The notes beneath the pieces were generated by a model. That model saw nothing but the letters and a program-made list of their open reading frames with translations. It did not search any database and was not told where the DNA came from. Of a stretch of DNA of 58,534 bases, positions 1-8,256 are shown piece after piece. A program made the position numbers and the translations under genes. The stretch's first letter is position 1. The number at the start of each line of letters is the position of its first letter. Origin of the DNA: an uncultured Acidimicrobiales bacterium (lineage in GTDB: Bacteria; Actinomycetota; Acidimicrobiia; Acidimicrobiales; Aldehydirespiratoraceae); assembly GCA_905480195.1 (NCBI GenBank), contig CAJQPN010000009.1, positions 1-58,534 on the forward strand, read 5' to 3'.

Positions 1-1
1 G

Positions 2-433
2 ACGTGGGCCCGCCGGACCGAGTGCGGCACGGTGCTTCTCATGTTTCCAGCGGCAGCGCTGATCATGATCGTGCTCGGCGCGATCGCCGTTGACGTGAGC
101 TTGTCGCAGGTCCGGGCTCGGGAACTTGAGATGGTGGCTGCTTCAGCCGCGAACGATGCCTTGGGTGCCCTCGATGTCGAACACCTGCGTGCTACGAGCG
201 AGATCCGATTCGATCCAGCGCTCGCCAAGACAATCGTGACCGAGTCCGTGGCGACGGGCCCACTTCCGAGTGCCAACATCCGATCGATCACGATCACCGA
301 CCTCGGCGGGGCCACGCCCCAGATCGCTGTGACCCTCACCCTGGTCGTCGAACTCATCATGTCCCCCGCCCTCCCGGGCGGCATCGGTTCGACAACGATT
401 ACCCGAACCCGAACGGTGTCCATCCTGGGTTGA
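2..433 (+). CDS. TadE/TadG-like pilus assembly protein, 5' partial
   Basis: The reading frame is open from the left edge (143 residues visible), so the start lies outside the window. The visible N-terminus is a charged Arg-rich stretch with a Glu, then a hydrophobic segment of about 20 residues (VLLMFPAAALIMIVLGAIAVD). This is the usual layout of TadE/TadG-type minor pseudopilins of Flp/Tad pili, with a short cytoplasmic tail, one membrane helix and an extracellular beta-rich part ending in a Thr/Arg-rich tail. The role is inferred from this N-terminal pattern only. It probably belongs to a tad cluster to the left. A Flp pilin gene occurs alone about 48 kb downstream. The stop codon lies inside the promoter of the next gene. 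Confidence 0.6.
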   Translation, partial: TWARRTECGTVLLMFPAAALIMIVLGAIAVDVSLSQVRARELEMVAASAANDALGALDVEHLRATSEIRFDPALAKTIVTESVATGPLPSANIRSITITDLGGATPQIAVTLTLVVELIMSPALPGGIGSTTITRTRTVSILG

Positions 434-458
434 TGAGCGAACGTATGTTCGCTATACT
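430..458 (+). promoter_or_regulatory. Promoter of the DUF222-HNH gene (leaderless)
   Basis: TTGATG (430-435), a 17-bp spacer and TATACT (453-458) form a good sigma-A type promoter. The -10 ends 6 nt before the ATG at 465, so the transcript should begin at or next to the start codon. There is no Shine-Dalgarno sequence. The -35 overlaps the stop codon of the upstream gene. Confidence 0.7.
438..451. promoter_or_regulatory. LexA (SOS) box
   Basis: CGAACGTATGTTCG has the arms CGAAC and GTTCG around a 4-base centre. This matches the Gram-positive/actinobacterial LexA site CGAAC-N4-GTTCG. It lies wholly inside the spacer between a -35-like TTGATG (430-435) and a -10 TATACT (453-458), so a bound LexA would block RNA polymerase. 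LexA binding itself is inferred. Confidence 0.75.
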
Positions 459-464
459 TTCTTT

Positions 465-1550
465 ATGCTGACGGCCGCGATCGAGGAACTCCAACGGCTG
501 GACCCTCGTCCGTGCTCTCGCCCTGAGCTCGTCGACACGATCGCTGCACTCGATCATCTGATCGGGCAGGCTGAGGAGCGACGACTCGCCTGTCTGGCTG
601 CGATCGATGCACTCGGTGATCGTGGTGCCGACGCGGCAACAGTCGGACGCTCGCTCTCGCGTCGATCGGACCGGCGAGCAAAGAAAGACGCTGAAGTCGC
701 CAGCAGGATCGCTGAAATGCCAGTAGTCGCAGGAAAGCTTGCTGCGGGCGAGATCACCACTGAGCATGCGACAGCGTGTGCCGATGCTGCCGCTCGAGTG
801 ACCAACGAGGAGGCAGACAGCCTGGCCGAGATGGCCGCAGCAATGCCCGCCGATTTGTTCTCGAAGAAGGCCCGTGAGTGGGCCGGGCGGCGGGAATCTG
901 CAGTTGATGCCGATCGGCGACACCGTCAGCACCGCCGCAAGCGAGAAGCGAGTCACTGGACGGCTGGTGACGGAATGCTTCATCTCCACGCCCAATTCGA
1001 CCCCATTACCGGTGCCGCCGTCGTTGCGTCGCTCGAGGAGCGGGTCGATTCGCTGTGGCGCTCCGACGGCGGCCGCGAGGGCTCCCCAGCCGAACAGCGA
1101 AGCCACAGCCAGCGACGAGCAGACGCTCTCGCCGAGCTCCTCACCGACAGCAGTCGAGTTGTAGCACGACACCCAAAGCACATGGTCCACCTGATACACG
1201 AGCTGGCCGACGGCACCACCGAACTCGCTGACGGAACACCCGTGCCAGACGACGTATTGCGGAGCCTGGGGCCGACCGCTGAAGTCGTCGGCCATGTCTT
1301 CGATGGCGACGGACGACCGCTCTGGCTTGGACGGCGCACGAGACTGGCCTCTGCCGATCAGTGGCTCGCACTGATTGCTGCTGATCGAGGGTGTGTCGAC
1401 TGCGGTGCCTCCGCTTCACGTTGTGAAGCGCACCACAACGTCACGGAGTGGTCGCACGGGGGTCCCACCAACATCGACAACCTCGACCTCCGCTGTCATC
1501 AATGCCACGGAGTCGTCCACCGACGAGCCGAACGAAGAGCCGCCGCCTGA
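465..1550 (+). CDS. DUF222 / HNH endonuclease domain protein (13E12-repeat type)
   Basis: 361 residues. The N-terminal two thirds is the helical, Arg/Glu/Ala-rich DUF222 region. The C-terminus carries an HNH nuclease core: a CxxC (CVDCG), then CEAHHNVTEWSHGG, then a second CxxC (CHQCHG) before a final His, giving two zinc knuckles around the His-Asn-His site. This is the architecture of the actinobacterial 13E12 repeat family, whose members are often multicopy and whose function is not settled. The start is the ATG directly behind the SOS promoter. Regulation by LexA is suggested by the box at 438-451, which fits the SOS control known for some mycobacterial members. Whether it acts in repair, mobility or defence cannot be read from the sequence. 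Confidence 0.88.
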   Translation: MLTAAIEELQRLDPRPCSRPELVDTIAALDHLIGQAEERRLACLAAIDALGDRGADAATVGRSLSRRSDRRAKKDAEVASRIAEMPVVAGKLAAGEITTEHATACADAAARVTNEEADSLAEMAAAMPADLFSKKAREWAGRRESAVDADRRHRQHRRKREASHWTAGDGMLHLHAQFDPITGAAVVASLEERVDSLWRSDGGREGSPAEQRSHSQRRADALAELLTDSSRVVARHPKHMVHLIHELADGTTELADGTPVPDDVLRSLGPTAEVVGHVFDGDGRPLWLGRRTRLASADQWLALIAADRGCVDCGASASRCEAHHNVTEWSHGGPTNIDNLDLRCHQCHGVVHRRAERRAAA

Positions 1551-1589
1551 GCCACGGCTCGGGCAGATGATCGCACGTGCGTGCCGGAC

Positions 1590-1595
1590 TAACGT
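1590..1595 (+). promoter_or_regulatory. -10 element of the nitrile hydratase operon
   Basis: TAACGT ends 8 nt before the ATG at 1604. No Shine-Dalgarno precedes that ATG, so a very short or absent leader is likely. No clear -35 was seen. Confidence 0.45.
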
Positions 1596-1603
1596 CGCAA
1601 TCT

Positions 1604-2184
1604 ATGGACGGTATCCACGACATGGGTGGCAGTCACGACTTCCCAGCCAGCCTCACTGAACGCGACGAGAAGGTGTTCCATGCCGAATGGGAGGCGCGCG
1701 CATTCGTGCTGTCAAACACCTTCACGGGCGCAGGCTGCGCCAACGTTGACCAGTTTCGCCACGCCATCGAACGGCTCGATCCAGAGGTGTACATCGGCGA
1801 TGGCTACTTCGGTCGGTGGCTCGGCTCGGTCGAGTTGATGATCACTGATGCCAACGGTCAGGTCGCCCCGGGTCGTTACACCGAACACCGCGCAGCCCGC
1901 GAACTAGTCGCACCACCGCTCTTTGCCGTCGATGACATCGTCAAGACCAAAAACTACAACCCACCGGGCCACACTCGGCTCCCTGGCTACGTGCGCAACC
2001 GAACTGGCCGGGTCGAACTCCTCCATGGTGGCTGGGTGTATCCCGACACCCACGCGCATCACGAAGGCGAGAATCCCGAACACGTTTACTCGGTGCGCTT
2101 CGACGGCAACGAGCTGTGGGGCGCTGACGCCGAACCCAGCGCGTCGGTCACGGTCGACCTGTTCGAGAGCTACTTGGAGCTGGC

Positions 2185-2188
<4 letters not shown>
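1604..2188 (+). CDS. Nitrile hydratase beta subunit
   Basis: 194 residues from ATG 1604. An in-frame start 27 bases upstream exists, but MDGIHDMGG at the chosen start is the hallmark N-terminus of the family. The following [10 protein letters not shown] segment and the C-terminal SH3-like part (from about residue 100: [20 protein letters not shown], then [13 protein letters not shown]) are also typical. It pairs with the alpha subunit to hydrate nitriles to amides in the cytoplasm. It is somewhat shorter than the usual 210-230 residues, mostly through a trimmed central region. The stop overlaps the alpha start (ATGA), so the subunits are probably translationally coupled. The gene order beta-alpha-activator is that of cobalt-type enzymes such as the Rhodococcus nhlBAE genes. 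Confidence 0.9.
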
Positions 2189-2780
<592 letters not shown>

Positions 2781-2784
<4 letters not shown>

Positions 2785-3143
2785 CGTCGGGACCCGACAC
2801 GACGCTCCTCCCCGCCAACGGGCCCGCCGCTCCCCCGCGGGCTAACGGTGAGCTCGTTTTCGACGCGCCGTGGCAGGCCCGTATCTTCGGTGCCACGGTT
2901 GCGCTCTATGAGGCAGGCCGCTTCGAGTGGAATGACTTCCAACAACGCCTAATCGCAGCGATCACCGACCACGAGGCAGTGATTGAGGCCGAGACAAGCG
3001 ACGAGAGCAGCGGCTACGACTACTGGGGCTGCTGGCTCGACGCATTCCGGGGGCTCGCCGACGAAAACGGCTGGGCGGGTGCAACGACGCTGCACGACAT
3101 GGAACACCAGTTGGAAGCGCGGCCCGCCGGCCACGACCACTGA
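2781..3143 (+). CDS. Nitrile hydratase activator / accessory protein (NhlE/P14K-like)
   Basis: 120 residues, with the ATG overlapping the alpha stop (ATGA). The segment [20 protein letters not shown], then an F-W-x-F-type helix and [16 protein letters not shown], resembles both the N-terminal half of nitrile hydratase beta subunits and the small activator proteins. In cobalt enzymes the activator forms a complex with the alpha subunit, loads cobalt, supports cysteine oxidation and is then exchanged for beta. Position and size fit this role. The C-terminus is again His-rich (GHDH). It ends at the shared hairpin with galE. Confidence 0.85.
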
Positions 3144-3161
3144 AGGTCGAGCATCGACCTT
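3143..3161. terminator. Bidirectional hairpin between nitrile hydratase operon and galE
   Basis: AAGGTCGA and TCGACCTT form a perfect 8-bp stem with a 3-base loop. It starts at the last base of the activator stop and overlaps the galE stop on the other strand. No T-run follows on either strand, so it would be a U-tract-less terminator. Its activity is inferred. Confidence 0.55.
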
Positions 3162-4176
3162 ATTCGGTGAAACCGTGTGGGTTCCTCGATTGCCAGTTCC
3201 AGTGGTCGCCCATCATCGCAGCCAGATCTCGCTGTGAACGCCAGCCCAACAGCGCTGCGGCGCGGGCCGGGTCGGCGTAGATCTGCTCGACATCACCCGG
3301 GCGACGATCGACGATCTCATAAGCGATCGGCTCACCAACCGCCACTTCGGCCGCGGCGATGACCTCGAGCACCGACGAGCCAGTTCCGGTTCCGAGATTG
3401 ACGGCAGTGCACGTCCCGCGCAATTGCCCGTCGAGCGCATCGAGTGCTGCAACGTGACCGTCAGCGAGATCGACCACATGGATGTAGTCGCGGATGCAGG
3501 TGCCGTCATGCGTGCCGTAGTCGCCGCCGAACACCTCAATCTTTTCCAGCCGACCGACAGCAACCTGCATCACGACCGGAACCAAGTTGTTGGGGACACC
3601 GTTCGGATCCTCACCAAGCGTGCCGCCCTCGTGAGCGCCGGCCGGATTGAAGTAACGCAGCAGCACGACATCGAGATCCGCGGCCTCGGCGGCATCACGA
3701 AGGATCTGCTCGGACATGTACTTGGTCCACCCGTACGGGCTCTCCGCCCCCGTCGGTGAGTGCTCGGTGACCGGAATGACATCGGGCTGACCGTAAACGG
3801 TGCACGACGACGAAAAGACAAGTTTCCGCACGCCGTGTTCGATCATCGCCTCGGCGACACCGATCGTGGCACCGAGGTTGTTCCTGTAGTACTCCAACGG
3901 AGCCGACGTGCTCTGGCTGACAGCCTTATGAGCAGCAAAATGGATCACCTCGTCGATGTCATGCATCTCGAACACCGCATCGAGTTGTGCCCGGTCGCAC
4001 ACATCGCCCTCAACGAACACGAGATCTGGCGTGGTCAACGCACGAATTGCGTCGACGGCCAACGGTGAACTGTTGATGAAGTTGTCGATCAGCACGACCT
4101 CGCGGCCAGCCTCGTGGAGCGCAACCGCCGCATGCGAACCGATGTAGCCAGCTCCGCCGGTGACGAGCACGGCCAT
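3160..4176 (-). CDS. galE: UDP-glucose 4-epimerase
   Basis: 338 residues, the usual length. It is an extended short-chain dehydrogenase with the NAD motif TGGAGYIG at residues 6-13, the conserved SSSCTVYG active-site strand and the catalytic pair Tyr148/Lys152 in SPYGWTKYMSEQ. It interconverts UDP-glucose and UDP-galactose in the cytoplasm and supplies UDP-galactose for polysaccharide synthesis. Its ATG overlaps the stop of the upstream nucleotidyltransferase by one base (TGATG), so the two are co-transcribed and likely coupled. The family contains UDP-GlcNAc epimerases and near relatives, so the exact substrate is not certain. Confidence 0.9.
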   Translation of the reverse strand: MAVLVTGGAGYIGSHAAVALHEAGREVVLIDNFINSSPLAVDAIRALTTPDLVFVEGDVCDRAQLDAVFEMHDIDEVIHFAAHKAVSQSTSAPLEYYRNNLGATIGVAEAMIEHGVRKLVFSSSCTVYGQPDVIPVTEHSPTGAESPYGWTKYMSEQILRDAAEAADLDVVLLRYFNPAGAHEGGTLGEDPNGVPNNLVPVVMQVAVGRLEKIEVFGGDYGTHDGTCIRDYIHVVDLADGHVAALDALDGQLRGTCTAVNLGTGTGSSVLEVIAAAEVAVGEPIAYEIVDRRPGDVEQIYADPARAAALLGWRSQRDLAAMMGDHWNWQSRNPHGFTE

Positions 4177-5180
4177 CAGGGGCCCTCCGGAATCCTCACG
4201 CCGTCGAGAAGGGCCCCGGCCGGGGCAATGGCACCGTCGCCGAGCATGGTGAGGCCGGTGAGCTTTGCGCCTGACCCGACGGTGGCACGCGGACCGACGA
4301 TTGACCCGTCGACAACCGCGTTGACCGCTACTCGTGCACCGGGCAAGACGATCGAGTCGCGCACCACTGCGCCTGCCTCGATCGTTGCGCCAGCCATCAC
4401 GACAGCGTGGTCGACTTTTGCTTCGGCAGCAATCTTGGCCGAGTCGGCGATGGCTTGGTGGACGGCACCGCGAACACCATCGATCAGGTCAAGCTGGATG
4501 TCGATATACGTCTGGGGGGTGCCAGCGTCGACCCAATAGGCGTCACTTTGCACCGCCCAAAGGCCACCATCGGCAACCACGGCAGGAAACGTCTCGCGCT
4601 CGATCGACACCTTGCGACCGACGTCGATACGCCGCAAGACCGATGGCTCAAGCACATACGTACCGGCGTTGACCCAGTTGGTCGGAGCACGACCACGCCG
4701 GGGCTTCTCGACGAAGCCGAGGACCTTCCCCTTTTCATCGGTGGGCACTACGCCGAAGCGGGACGGGTCATCGACGGGAGTAAGCGCAATCGTGCACTCA
4801 GCACCAACCTCGTGGTGGCGGTTCCAAACCTCGGTCACGTCGAGATCGGTGAAAACGTCGCCATTGACGACGATGAAGGTTTCGTCGATACCGGCCGCCT
4901 TGGCGGCGAAGCGCACGGCCCCAGCCGTATCGAGCGGTTCCGGTTCGACGGCGTACGTCAGCGAAACCCCGGCGCACTCACCGCCGGGATAAGCATCTCG
5001 AAAGACATCTTCTCTATAACCGAGCGACAGCACGACCTCATCGACACCATGATCGCCGAGTCCAGCAACGACATGCTCGAGCATCGTTCGATCGAGGATG
5101 GGCAGCATCTGCTTGGGTGTCGTGAGCGTGAGCGGTCGCAAACGGGTTCCAAACCCACCGACCAACACAACAGCCTTCAT
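4176..5180 (-). CDS. Sugar-phosphate nucleotidyltransferase, GDP-mannose pyrophosphorylase type
   Basis: 334 residues from ATG 5180, which has a strong GGAGG 8 bases upstream. The longer in-frame start at 5210 lacks one. Domains: an N-terminal nucleotidyltransferase fold with the signature GGFGTRLRPLTLTTPKQ (residues about 8-24) and VEKPRRGRAPTNWVNAG, then from about residue 245 a left-handed beta-helix of hexapeptide repeats (VDHAVVMAGATIEAGAVV and following). This is the layout of bacterial mannose-1-phosphate guanylyltransferases of the ManB/RmlA2 type. The activated sugar could also be glucose. It is the first gene of a two-gene unit with galE. Confidence 0.8.
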   Translation of the reverse strand: MKAVVLVGGFGTRLRPLTLTTPKQMLPILDRTMLEHVVAGLGDHGVDEVVLSLGYREDVFRDAYPGGECAGVSLTYAVEPEPLDTAGAVRFAAKAAGIDETFIVVNGDVFTDLDVTEVWNRHHEVGAECTIALTPVDDPSRFGVVPTDEKGKVLGFVEKPRRGRAPTNWVNAGTYVLEPSVLRRIDVGRKVSIERETFPAVVADGGLWAVQSDAYWVDAGTPQTYIDIQLDLIDGVRGAVHQAIADSAKIAAEAKVDHAVVMAGATIEAGAVVRDSIVLPGARVAVNAVVDGSIVGPRATVGSGAKLTGLTMLGDGAIAPAGALLDGVRIPEGP

Positions 5181-5316
5181 CTCGCGAACCTCCAGATCGC
5201 TCGACTGCACGTGAGCGCCTCGTCTTCAACGATGAGCCACAGGCTTGGCACCCGATGCGGAAACCTCAGCAGGTGGTTGCTCCAGCAGATCGACGAGTGT
5301 GGCTTCGACGGCTTGG

Positions 5317-6000
5317 TCACTCGCTCTCAGTATCGAGCGGAACAGAGTCGGTAGAGATCTGTGAGCTCCCGGTAGACGCATCGAGCTGGGCCAGTGACGC
5401 AGCACTCGGTGGCGGCGGGTTCTCACCGACCGGCACCCTGGCGATCGAGAATGCTTCGCGGTCCTGCAGCAGTTGGATGTCGTGGAAGTCGTCATCGAAC
5501 ACGGACACGATCTCAACCCCACCGTCGACTTGGTAACGGGCCACCTTGATGACCGCTGGCTCATCGCCGCAACCATCGGCGGCCGCAACGACCCCAGCCT
5601 CGGGTGTGGTGATGGCATCGCGAGAGACCGTGGCCCGCATGGCCTCGAACAACACACCGAGGGTGGCGTCCTCACCGGTGGCTGAACTGTTGAACGGGTG
5701 AATGTGCACCAAGCTGTCTTGGTGGCTGTGGATACCGTCGGGATCAGCAGTGCCTGAGAAGAACGGGACCTCGGTGCCGCAGTCATAGATTGAGTACGCA
5801 GCGTGCCAGTGGTCACCGATCACCGGCGGCAACGCTGGCGCCCGGTTCTCGCGTGCGACGAAGACGAGGCCGATACCGAGCAGAACAACGAGGCCGACAA
5901 CCAGAGGAAAGCCGAGTTCGCGTGACTCGGCTGCACCACGTGACGACGCAGCGGCCTTGGCCGCCCGCTGGACCTTTTTGGACGAGCTTGCTTTACCCAC
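5317..6000 (-). CDS. Single-pass membrane protein with extracytoplasmic His-rich domain, unknown function
   Basis: 227 residues from GTG 6000. A TTG at 6024 would add eight residues, but a -10 hexamer at 6009-6014 sits between them, favouring GTG. A basic Lys/Ser/Arg-rich cytoplasmic tail is followed by one membrane helix at about residues 32-52 and an extracytoplasmic domain. The domain begins with GDHWHAAYSIYDCGTEVPFF and continues DGIHSHQDSLVHIHPF. At least six closely spaced histidines and the nearby Cys suggest a metal site. A second Cys lies in ADGCGDE. The C-terminal 40 residues are Ser/Pro/Asp-rich and probably disordered. I do not recognise the family. It sits alone between two polysaccharide units. 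Confidence 0.75.
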   Translation of the reverse strand: MGKASSSKKVQRAAKAAASSRGAAESRELGFPLVVGLVVLLGIGLVFVARENRAPALPPVIGDHWHAAYSIYDCGTEVPFFSGTADPDGIHSHQDSLVHIHPFNSSATGEDATLGVLFEAMRATVSRDAITTPEAGVVAAADGCGDEPAVIKVARYQVDGGVEIVSVFDDDFHDIQLLQDREAFSIARVPVGENPPPPSAASLAQLDASTGSSQISTDSVPLDTESE

Positions 6001-6008
6001 GGCAGGAA

Positions 6009-6014
6009 ACGCTA
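6009..6014 (-). promoter_or_regulatory. -10 element of the His-rich membrane protein gene
   Basis: TAGCGT on the minus strand ends 8 nt before GTG 6000. There is no Shine-Dalgarno, so a leaderless or near-leaderless transcript is likely. Confidence 0.45.
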
Positions 6015-6040
6015 GCGGCGCCAATCACGCTTCGGTCGGA

Positions 6041-6063
6041 CAGCTCACAATCGTGATCAGCTG
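6041..6063 (-). terminator. Possible hairpin after the glycosyltransferase unit
   Basis: On the minus strand the arms CAGC/GCTG and TCAC/GTGA pair around GATT, with a 3-base bulge. It lies just after the stop of the gene ending at 6067. There is no T-run, so the evidence is weak. Confidence 0.3.
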
Positions 6064-6066
6064 ACG

Positions 6067-7290
6067 TCACGCCAAGTCGGCGAAAAGTTCGTGGTACATC
6101 GCGGCGACAGCTGCCGGCGACGCCCAGCGCTCGACGAAGGTTCGTCCCCGCTCTCCCATTTCTCTGCGTTCGTCGCTTGCGGTAATCAGGTCAGCAAGCG
6201 CCGACTCGAATGCGTCGAGATCCTCGGGAGGGACCGAAACACCGCACCCGTTCTCGTCGAGCACTCGGCTGACCTCAGTGCCCTCATCGATCGAGGCGAG
6301 CACGGGACGGCCAGCGGCGAGAATCGAGTAGAGCTTCGACGGCACTGACGAGTAGGCCAATCCCGTTCGCAAGGTGATCAGGTGGATGTCACCCGACGCC
6401 AGCACTTCTGGCAGGCGTTCGGCCGTCTGAAAGTCGACGAAGACGACCGAGTCGAGGTCGCGAGCCGATTGTTCGAGCCGGGCCCGTTCTGAACCTCCAC
6501 CGTTGATCACAAACAACACATCGCTGCGATCGGTCCACCTCCTCGCCGTATCGAGCACCAACTCGAGGGGCTGGGAGAGCCCGATATTGCCTGCATACAT
6601 GACAACCGTGCGATCACCGGCGCCGATCTCGCGCCGATACGACGTCTCGGACGACACAGGCTGAATGCGTTCGGTATCGACAAAATTCGGGATGATCCGA
6701 ACCTTGGCCGGGTCCTGTCGGCCGATCTTTACCACGACGTTGTCGCGGAGGTCGCTCGACAACACGGTGACGGCATCGGCCCGCCTGTACGTGAATGACT
6801 CGAGCGCCCGCAACACCCGAATGACCCGAGGTGAGGAGATCGCACCAACCTCGATCGCTACGTCGGGGAAGATGTCCTGCACGTTGAAAACAAAGGCTGA
6901 CCGTCGCAGTCGGGCGACGATCCAGCCAGGGAAGCCCAAGGTGAGCGGTGGTGACATCGTGAGCACAACATGAGGTCGGCGCCGTTGCAAAAGCGCGGCA
7001 AGGAAGGCCATCACGGTGAACCCCGCGAACCCAAACGCGCGGGCGGGGACATTCGTCTTGTCCGTCGGGAAGGGGTGAACGCGGGTGATAGACCCCCACT
7101 CGGTCTGCTCGCGCCGCCACGGCCTACCGTTCCAACCCTCTTCGATACGGTGACGTTCGTACCAGGGCAACGATGTCACGATATGAAGTTCATGGCCGAG
7201 CTCGATCAGCTGCTCGGCGATCTCCGTCATCACCACGCCCGTGGGCGCCGTGTCGGGTGCGTAATGCGGGCAGATCACCAAGATCCGCAT
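6067..7290 (-). CDS. GT4-family glycosyltransferase, WbuB/WcaI-like
   Basis: 407 residues. GT-B fold: the N-terminal half opens MRILVICPHYAPDTAPTGVV and holds the subfamily motif FNVQDIFPDVAIEVG at about residue 133. The C-terminal donor-binding half has MYAGNIGLSQPLELVL, FQTAERLPEVLASGDIHLI and SKLYSILAAGRPVLA with the catalytic/donor Glu region. This subfamily transfers amino- or 6-deoxy-sugars to lipid-linked intermediates at the inner face of the membrane. The start has AGGAGG 8 bases upstream, inside the end of the preceding gene whose TGA directly adjoins it. It is the last gene of a four-gene unit running from 10447. The sugar and acceptor are unknown. Confidence 0.88.
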   Translation of the reverse strand: MRILVICPHYAPDTAPTGVVMTEIAEQLIELGHELHIVTSLPWYERHRIEEGWNGRPWRREQTEWGSITRVHPFPTDKTNVPARAFGFAGFTVMAFLAALLQRRRPHVVLTMSPPLTLGFPGWIVARLRRSAFVFNVQDIFPDVAIEVGAISSPRVIRVLRALESFTYRRADAVTVLSSDLRDNVVVKIGRQDPAKVRIIPNFVDTERIQPVSSETSYRREIGAGDRTVVMYAGNIGLSQPLELVLDTARRWTDRSDVLFVINGGGSERARLEQSARDLDSVVFVDFQTAERLPEVLASGDIHLITLRTGLAYSSVPSKLYSILAAGRPVLASIDEGTEVSRVLDENGCGVSVPPEDLDAFESALADLITASDERREMGERGRTFVERWASPAAVAAMYHELFADLA

Positions 7291-8256
7291 TCACCGGCCC
7301 TCCTGCTCGTCGAGCCACCTGGTGGTCTCCGTCACGGCGGCTTCGAGGTCGATGCGCTCGTGGCCAAAGCGGCGGGTTACGAGTTCGTCGATCTCGGTTG
7401 TGTCGAATCGAGTCGACGTGAGCATGTTGCGCAGTCGAAACGACGTCAGCGGCGGCGCTGTCATCAGTCCGAGCCGTTTGGCAACGTCGCCGCCCAACCC
7501 GGCGAGGCGGAGCAAAGCGACCGGGACCGTCCGCACCCGCCGTCCGTTGACGACTGCGATCTGATCAGCAAATGAACGAATAGAGTACTCGTGCGGATCG
7601 GACAAGTAGTGAGTCGACCCGGACGCCGCTTCGCTGGCAGCCGAAACGAGTTGTCGTGTGACGTTGCCGACGAACCCGAACGCCTTCACGACGTCGTGTC
7701 GACCCGGGTGGACGTAGCGGCCTGTGCGGACCGAGTCGAAGAAATCTCGGTACGGCGCAGCGAACCACGGACCCCAGATCGACGTGGGTCGACAGATCAC
7801 CCAGTCGAGAGCAGACGACCGCACGACCTGCTCGGCAGCGACCTTGCTCTCTCCGTAGGGGCTGTCGGGCTGATAGTCGGTCGAATGCGCGGGCACGTAC
7901 CCATTGCGGCAGACGAGCATGCTTGAGACCATGACGAGGCGCCCGGAGAAACCTGCTGCGTTCAAGGCATCGACAAGATTTTGGGTTCCTTCAACGTTGG
8001 CCCGATATCCGGCGACCGTGGCGCCGTCAAGGTCGGTGCGAGCCGCCAAGTGGTAGACGATGTTTGGCGTAACGCGTGCGATCACCTCGGCGATCGCGAC
8101 ACGGTCGAGGACATCGAGCGACTCGAAGCTTTCGATATGCGCTGGGTCCTGCGGAGGCCGAACGTCGACGCTCACCACCCTGTCTCCTTGGGCGCGAAGC
8201 AGCCCGACGAGATTGGTTCCAATGAAACCGGAACCGCCGGTGACGAGTGCAATCAT
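7291..8256 (-). CDS. NAD-dependent epimerase/dehydratase (extended SDR)
   Basis: 321 residues from ATG 8256, which overlaps the upstream stop (ATGA) and has GAGG 7 bases before it. The NAD motif TGGSGFIG lies at residues 7-14, a Ser-rich strand VMVSSMLV follows, and the catalytic YxxxK is in SPYGESKVAAEQ. CRPTSIWGPW and a C-terminal substrate-binding half follow. It acts on a nucleotide-linked sugar, but the residues visible do not assign the substrate. The genes on both sides are glycosyltransferases, so it probably makes or finishes a sugar that one of them uses. Confidence 0.82.
   Translation of the reverse strand: MIALVTGGSGFIGTNLVGLLRAQGDRVVSVDVRPPQDPAHIESFESLDVLDRVAIAEVIARVTPNIVYHLAARTDLDGATVAGYRANVEGTQNLVDALNAAGFSGRLVMVSSMLVCRNGYVPAHSTDYQPDSPYGESKVAAEQVVRSSALDWVICRPTSIWGPWFAAPYRDFFDSVRTGRYVHPGRHDVVKAFGFVGNVTRQLVSAASEAASGSTHYLSDPHEYSIRSFADQIAVVNGRRVRTVPVALLRLAGLGGDVAKRLGLMTAPPLTSFRLRNMLTSTRFDTTEIDELVTRRFGHERIDLEAAVTETTRWLDEQEGR

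Noticed and set aside
399..1295. 298-codon open frame antisense to the HNH gene
   Set aside because: It is a shadow of the GC-rich codons of the real gene. Its translation is Cys/Ser/Gly/Arg-rich, with no domain and no start signal.
5226..5316. Protein-like stretch (ending AKPVAHR) just after the His-rich membrane protein stop, in another frame
   Set aside because: I considered a frameshift that lost a C-terminal tail. Only about half of third codon positions are G or C, unlike real genes here, so it is more likely non-coding.
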